From NCBI GenBank assembly GCA_948467735.1, contig CAOKFN010000047.1, positions 1-37,336 on the forward strand: a stretch of DNA of 37,336 bases, given 5' to 3'. The stretch's first letter is position 1; each line of letters opens with the position of its first letter. The notes under the pieces were generated by a model. It had not been told where the DNA came from. It saw only the letters and a program-made list of their open reading frames with translations, and ran no database searches. Both the position numbers and the translations under genes were made by a program. Below, in pieces: positions 33,658 through 37,336 of the stretch. Origin of the DNA: an uncultured bacterium (GTDB lineage Bacteria > Bacillota > Clostridia > Lachnospirales > Lachnospiraceae).

Positions 33658-34590
33658 TTATTCGTCTTCCCGTTTTCTCGCCAGAGAATTCTGCACTCTG
33701 TTGTATAGCTCTTTGGCCGCATTGTAGCCCATTTTCTTCTGACGGTGGTTGACCGCGGCGGATTCGCAGATTATGGACAGATTCCGTCCCGGGCGGATGG
33801 GGATATTATGGCAGACAATCTTATTGCCCAGATACTCCGTATAATTCTCCTCCAAACCCAGCCTGTCGTACTCCTTATCCTTATCCCAATCTTCCAGATT
33901 GATCACAAGATCGATATTCTGGGTATCCTTTACGGCGGACGCGCCGAACATTGCCTTCACGTCCACGATTCCGATTCCCCGCAGCTCGATCAGGTTCTTG
34001 GTCACATCCGGCGCGGAGCCAATCAGCGTATCGTCGCTGACCTTCCTCAGCTCCACCACGTCGTCCGTGACCAGACGATGCCCCCGCTTCACCAGCTCCA
34101 GCGCCGCCTCCGACTTTCCGATGCCGCTTTCCCCGGTAATCAGGACACCCTCTCCGAATACGTCCACCAACACGCCGTGGACGGAAATACAGGGCGCCAG
34201 CTTCACGTTCAGCCACCGGATGCTCTCCGCCATAAAAGCGGACGTGGTTTTCTTGGAGGAAAGCAGGGGAATCCGATGGGCAATCGCCATCTCCAAGAAA
34301 AGCGGATCCGGCTTTAATTCCCGGCAGAACACCACCGCCGGTATGTCGTAGCCCATCAATTCCTCATAAACCTCCCGCTTCTCCTCCTCGGGCAGCCCTT
34401 CCATGTAGGTATACTCCACAAATCCGATAATCTGCAGGCGGGCGGCGTCAAAATGCTCAAAATACCCCGTCATCTGCAGGGCGGGACGGTTGATATCCGG
34501 CTGAGTAATGCGGATTCCTTCCACATCGATCTCGGGAGTAAGATTTTCCAGCTTCATTTTCTCAATCAGACGGGTCAATGCAACGCTCAT
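33658..34590 (-). CDS. hprK: HPr kinase/phosphorylase
   Basis: The product is 310 residues. HprK phosphorylates Ser46 of HPr and Crh with ATP or pyrophosphate and reverses the reaction with phosphate, controlling carbon catabolite repression. It has the P-loop GESGIGKS (153-160), the HPrK-specific SVHGVLVDVFGEGVLI, and RGHRLVTDDVVEL. A C-terminal Lys/Arg-rich helix is present. AAAGGAG precedes the ATG. It is 63 bases after uvrC. Its likely substrate crh is encoded 4 kb downstream in the same direction. Confidence 0.96.
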   Translation of the reverse strand: MSVALTRLIEKMKLENLTPEIDVEGIRITQPDINRPALQMTGYFEHFDAARLQIIGFVEYTYMEGLPEEEKREVYEELMGYDIPAVVFCRELKPDPLFLEMAIAHRIPLLSSKKTTSAFMAESIRWLNVKLAPCISVHGVLVDVFGEGVLITGESGIGKSEAALELVKRGHRLVTDDVVELRKVSDDTLIGSAPDVTKNLIELRGIGIVDVKAMFGASAVKDTQNIDLVINLEDWDKDKEYDRLGLEENYTEYLGNKIVCHNIPIRPGRNLSIICESAAVNHRQKKMGYNAAKELYNRVQNSLARKREDE

Positions 34591-34653
34591 TCTGTTTTAT
34601 CTCCTTTATTTCAGCTATCTTAGGAACATTTTAGCACAGTACGGCCGGATTGT

Positions 34654-36528
34654 CTAAGGCTGCGGCTGTTTTTTTCGGAAAAAATTATAAATTTCTTCCG
34701 CGGCGGGCCTGTTAATCTCCGGCAGCCCGGCCAGCTCCTCCACGGAGGCGGCTTTGATTTCCTCAATGGACTTAAAATGCCGCATCAAAGCCTTCCTTCT
34801 GGCCGGCCCCACTCCCGGAATATCGTCCAGCACGGACTTCACCTGCGCTTTGCTCCGCAGGGAACGGTGGTACTCGATGGCAAAACGATGGGCCTCGTCC
34901 TGTACCCGAGTAATCAGCTTAAAGCCCTCGGAACGGACGTCGATGGGCAGTTCCACATTTTGAAAATATAATCCCCGGGTGCGGTGATTGTCATCCTTCA
35001 CCATGCCGCAGACAGGAATGGAAATATTCAGCTCCTTCAGCACGGACAGGGCGATATTGACCTGTCCCCTGCCGCCGTCCATCATCAGCAGATCCGGAAA
35101 TTTGGTGAAACTGCCGTATTCCTGATCCAGCTCCTTCTCTTCCAATTCCCGGCTCTCCTCCATGCCGTGGAGGAAGCGTCTGGTCAGCACCTCCCTCATA
35201 CATGCGTAGTCGTCCGGCCCGGACACGGTTCTGATGCGGAATTTCCGGTAATCGCTGGGCTTGGGCTTTCCCTTTTCAAATACCACCATGGAACCCACAT
35301 TTTCAAATCCATTGCTGTTGGAAATATCGAAGGCCTCCATCCGGTCAATATGTTCCAGCCCCAGAATCGACGCGATTTCCCTGACTGCGCCGATGGTACG
35401 GCCCTCCTCCCGTTTCAGCCGCTCCCTGTCCTGTTCCAGAATATGCTTCGCGTTCTGGGCCGCCAGCTCCACCAGCTTCTCCTTGGCGCCGATTTTGGGC
35501 ACACGCACATGGACACGGCCCCCTTTCCGCCCGGTCAGCCATTTTTCAATTAACTCCCGATCCCCGATCTCATATTGCAGCATCAATTCCCGGGGAATAA
35601 ACGGGGTGCCCGCGTAGAACTGCTTCACGAAATTTTCCAGAATTTCCGGCCTGCTGTCGGATGACACATTTGTCATATAATAATGCTCCCTGCCGATCAT
35701 CCTGCCGTCCCTGACAAAAAATACCTGAACCACCGCCTCCCGTTCGTCCTGATACAGAGCGATAATGTCCTTATCCTCCCCCGGGCTGTCCGTTATCTTC
35801 TGCTTCTGGGACACCTGCTTTACGCTGTTATATAAATCCCGATACCCGGCCGCCGCCTCAAAATCCAGCGCCTCCGCCGCCGTCTTCATCTTCCGCTCCA
35901 AATCGCCAAGAATCGTTTGATAATTGCCGTTTAAAAATTCCAGCGCCTGCCCTACCTGCTCCCGGTACTGCTCCTTACTGATAAATCCCTGACAGGGCCC
36001 AAGGCACTGCTTGATATGATAATTCAGACAGGGCCGTTCCAGCCCCATATCCTTGGGCAGACTGCGATTGCAGGTTCTCAGCTGATAGAGCTTGTTCAGC
36101 AGTTCTATGGTGTCCTTCACCGCCGCCGCGCTGGTATAAGGCCCGAAATACTTTGACTTGTCCTTCTTCATGGTGCGGGAAAAAAGAATCCGGGGATACT
36201 CTTCCCCCACCGTCACCTTGATATAGGGATATGTTTTGTCATCCTTCAGCAGAGTGTTGTACTTGGGAGAATTTTCCTTAATCAGATTATTCTCCAGCAC
36301 CAGAGCCTCCAGCTCCGAATCCGTGACAATGTACTCAAACCGGGCAATCAAAGACACCATTTTGTCAATCATGGGCCCCCGCCCTATATTTTCCCGAAAA
36401 TAGGAACGCACCCGGTTGTGAAGGTTTATGGCCTTGCCCACATAGAGGATGACGTTTTTCTCGTCCCTCATAATATAGACTCCCGGCTCCTTGGGAAGCT
36501 TCTTCAATTCCTCTTCAAAATTAAACAT
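34654..36528 (-). CDS. uvrC: Excinuclease ABC subunit C
   Basis: UvrC makes both incisions in nucleotide excision repair after UvrAB loading. The product is 624 residues. The GIY-YIG nuclease domain begins LPKEPGVYIMRDEKNVILYVGKA; the UVR helix pair follows near residues 205-240; the RNase-H-like C-terminal nuclease has AFDISNSNGFENVGSMVVFEKG and MMDGGRGQVN; tandem helix-hairpin-helix motifs end it (DIPGVGPARRKALMRHF, LPEINRPAAEEIYNFF). I place the start at ATG 36528 (MFNFEEELKKLP), where homologues begin. The frame extends to 36681, overlapping the amidase, without family similarity. Confidence 0.96.
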   Translation of the reverse strand: MFNFEEELKKLPKEPGVYIMRDEKNVILYVGKAINLHNRVRSYFRENIGRGPMIDKMVSLIARFEYIVTDSELEALVLENNLIKENSPKYNTLLKDDKTYPYIKVTVGEEYPRILFSRTMKKDKSKYFGPYTSAAAVKDTIELLNKLYQLRTCNRSLPKDMGLERPCLNYHIKQCLGPCQGFISKEQYREQVGQALEFLNGNYQTILGDLERKMKTAAEALDFEAAAGYRDLYNSVKQVSQKQKITDSPGEDKDIIALYQDEREAVVQVFFVRDGRMIGREHYYMTNVSSDSRPEILENFVKQFYAGTPFIPRELMLQYEIGDRELIEKWLTGRKGGRVHVRVPKIGAKEKLVELAAQNAKHILEQDRERLKREEGRTIGAVREIASILGLEHIDRMEAFDISNSNGFENVGSMVVFEKGKPKPSDYRKFRIRTVSGPDDYACMREVLTRRFLHGMEESRELEEKELDQEYGSFTKFPDLLMMDGGRGQVNIALSVLKELNISIPVCGMVKDDNHRTRGLYFQNVELPIDVRSEGFKLITRVQDEAHRFAIEYHRSLRSKAQVKSVLDDIPGVGPARRKALMRHFKSIEEIKAASVEELAGLPEINRPAAEEIYNFFRKKQPQP

Positions 36529-36598
36529 ATTTCCCGCCCCTTTTTCGTCTTCCACCCAAAATCCCATCACATTTGTGCGGAAACCGTACTGAACCTTA

Positions 36599-37336
36599 TT
36601 ACTCGCCGAGAAACTTGTCGATTCCGTTGGCAATTCCTTCCGCAATTTTGTCTTGGTAATCCTCTTGGGCCATAAGCGCATCCTCCTCCGGATTGGTCAT
36701 ATAGCCCATCTCCACGATTGTCACCGGAACCTGACACCAGTTAATCCCGCTCATGGTGTCCGTCTCCCAGACATGCTTCTTCTCGCACCCTGCGGCCGCA
36801 GCCAGCTCATCCAATACATATTCCGACAAATCCCGGCTCTGGCGATACAAATCCCCGTTATAGGGATTGGATGCCGTCTGGCAGATTGTCATGGCTCCGT
36901 GAACGGAAGCGTCGTCCGAACCATTGGCATGAATTCTGATAAACGCATCCGCCTTCGCATCGTTGGCGGTCTGAGCCCGCTCGCTGTTGCTCAGATTTAC
37001 ATCGTGAGTGGTGCGCACCATGATGACCTCATAGCCCCTCGCCTTTAGCTCTTCTTCCAGCTTCTGAGCCACCATCAATGTCAGCTCATACTCCTTTAAC
37101 CCGCTGACTGCTCCCTCTGTGCCGCTGGCCACTTTGGCTTTCATCTCCGCCGCCCCCGGCCCTATGGGCTCCTTTTCGCTGTTGCCTTTCTGCTGATGCC
37201 CGGCGTCAATGACTACCACATAGCCGTTTTGTTCTTGGGAGGCCGACGGCGGCGCTGTGGGCGCGGGGGCTTCCGGCGTACTCTCCGGAGCCGGGGATGT
37301 ATCTGCGGGGGCCTTTGTCGGTTCCGCCGGGGAAGC
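36599..37336 (-). CDS. N-acetylmuramoyl-L-alanine amidase, 5' end outside window
   Basis: This is an Amidase_3 zinc enzyme that cleaves the bond between MurNAc and L-alanine in the cell wall. The catalytic domain begins VVVIDAGHQ and continues to YELTLMVAQKLEEEL, FIRIHANG and VEMGYMTNPEED, giving the zinc ligands His, Glu, His and the catalytic Glu. The domain is preceded by a Pro/Ala/Thr-rich linker (37220-37336) that stays open to the window edge, so the protein is secreted or membrane-anchored and its N-terminus is missing. The start shown by GTG at 37219 would cut the fold and is not the real one. It lies 70 bases upstream of uvrC. Confidence 0.93.
   Translation of the reverse strand, partial: ASPAEPTKAPADTSPAPESTPEAPAPTAPPSASQEQNGYVVVIDAGHQQKGNSEKEPIGPGAAEMKAKVASGTEGAVSGLKEYELTLMVAQKLEEELKARGYEVIMVRTTHDVNLSNSERAQTANDAKADAFIRIHANGSDDASVHGAMTICQTASNPYNGDLYRQSRDLSEYVLDELAAAAGCEKKHVWETDTMSGINWCQVPVTIVEMGYMTNPEEDALMAQEDYQDKIAEGIANGIDKFLGE

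Noticed and set aside
32603..33727. Plus-strand open frame of 374 codons opposite glucokinase
   Set aside because: It is antisense to a ROK kinase with intact zinc and ATP motifs; no independent evidence of coding.

Overview
The window looks like a chromosomal segment of a Lachnospiraceae-type anaerobic Firmicute (class Clostridia). This rests on strong GGAGG-type ribosome sites, Clostridia-style gene order (uvrC, hprK, ROK glucokinase, murB, rapZ, whiA, HPr-like crh), moderate-to-high GC, and many large signalling proteins. Genus and species cannot be fixed from the sequence. About positions 1-1018 are visibly more AT-rich, with broken reading frames and hairpins. This part looks like the eroded end of an integrative element lying directly against the 3' end of guaA, a known integration target.

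Layout. (1) 1-1018: element remnant. (2) 1019-2648: guaA with a promoter and a roughly 300-nt structured leader; this GuaA has lost most of its glutamine amidotransferase domain. (3) 2864-7759: a glycan pair, a GH31 YicI-like alpha-xylosidase/alpha-glucosidase followed by a GH3 beta-glucosidase. (4) 7866-12659: a diguanylate cyclase sensor, an orphan LytTR response regulator, and a divergent methyl-accepting chemotaxis protein. (5) 12724-17627: hflK-hflC, a divergent HD-domain protein and a GNAT acetyltransferase. (6) 17813-24758: a tightly spaced three-gene signalling operon on the minus strand. It encodes an HD-GYP response regulator, a hybrid histidine kinase with an HPt domain, and a hybrid histidine kinase whose C-terminus is a complete DegV/FakB-like fatty-acid-binding domain. 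(7) 24759-29216: a helix-turn-helix protein, class II fructose-bisphosphate aldolase, a ribbon-helix-helix protein coupled to a third SPFH protein, and a diacylglycerol-kinase-family lipid kinase. (8) 29269-37336: a housekeeping cluster read leftward: amidase (cut by the window edge), uvrC, hprK, glucokinase, murB, rapZ, whiA, crh.

How the parts may work together. Region 8 joins carbon-catabolite signalling (HprK acting on a Crh-like protein with Ser46 but no His15), glucose phosphorylation and cell-wall precursor synthesis. Region 6 looks like a phosphorelay: the DegV-fused kinase has no HPt while its neighbour does, and the HD-GYP regulator is a natural output that would degrade c-di-GMP. 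The diguanylate cyclase at 7866-9782 is a possible opposing enzyme.

The most unusual items are the histidine kinase-DegV fusion, the GuaA lacking its amidotransferase catalytic residues, the long structured guaA leader, and repeated short in-frame tandem repeats at gene ends and linkers. In the last group, an in-frame 12-residue repeat continues past the whiA stop codon. No tRNA, rRNA, CRISPR array or intact insertion sequence was recognised.
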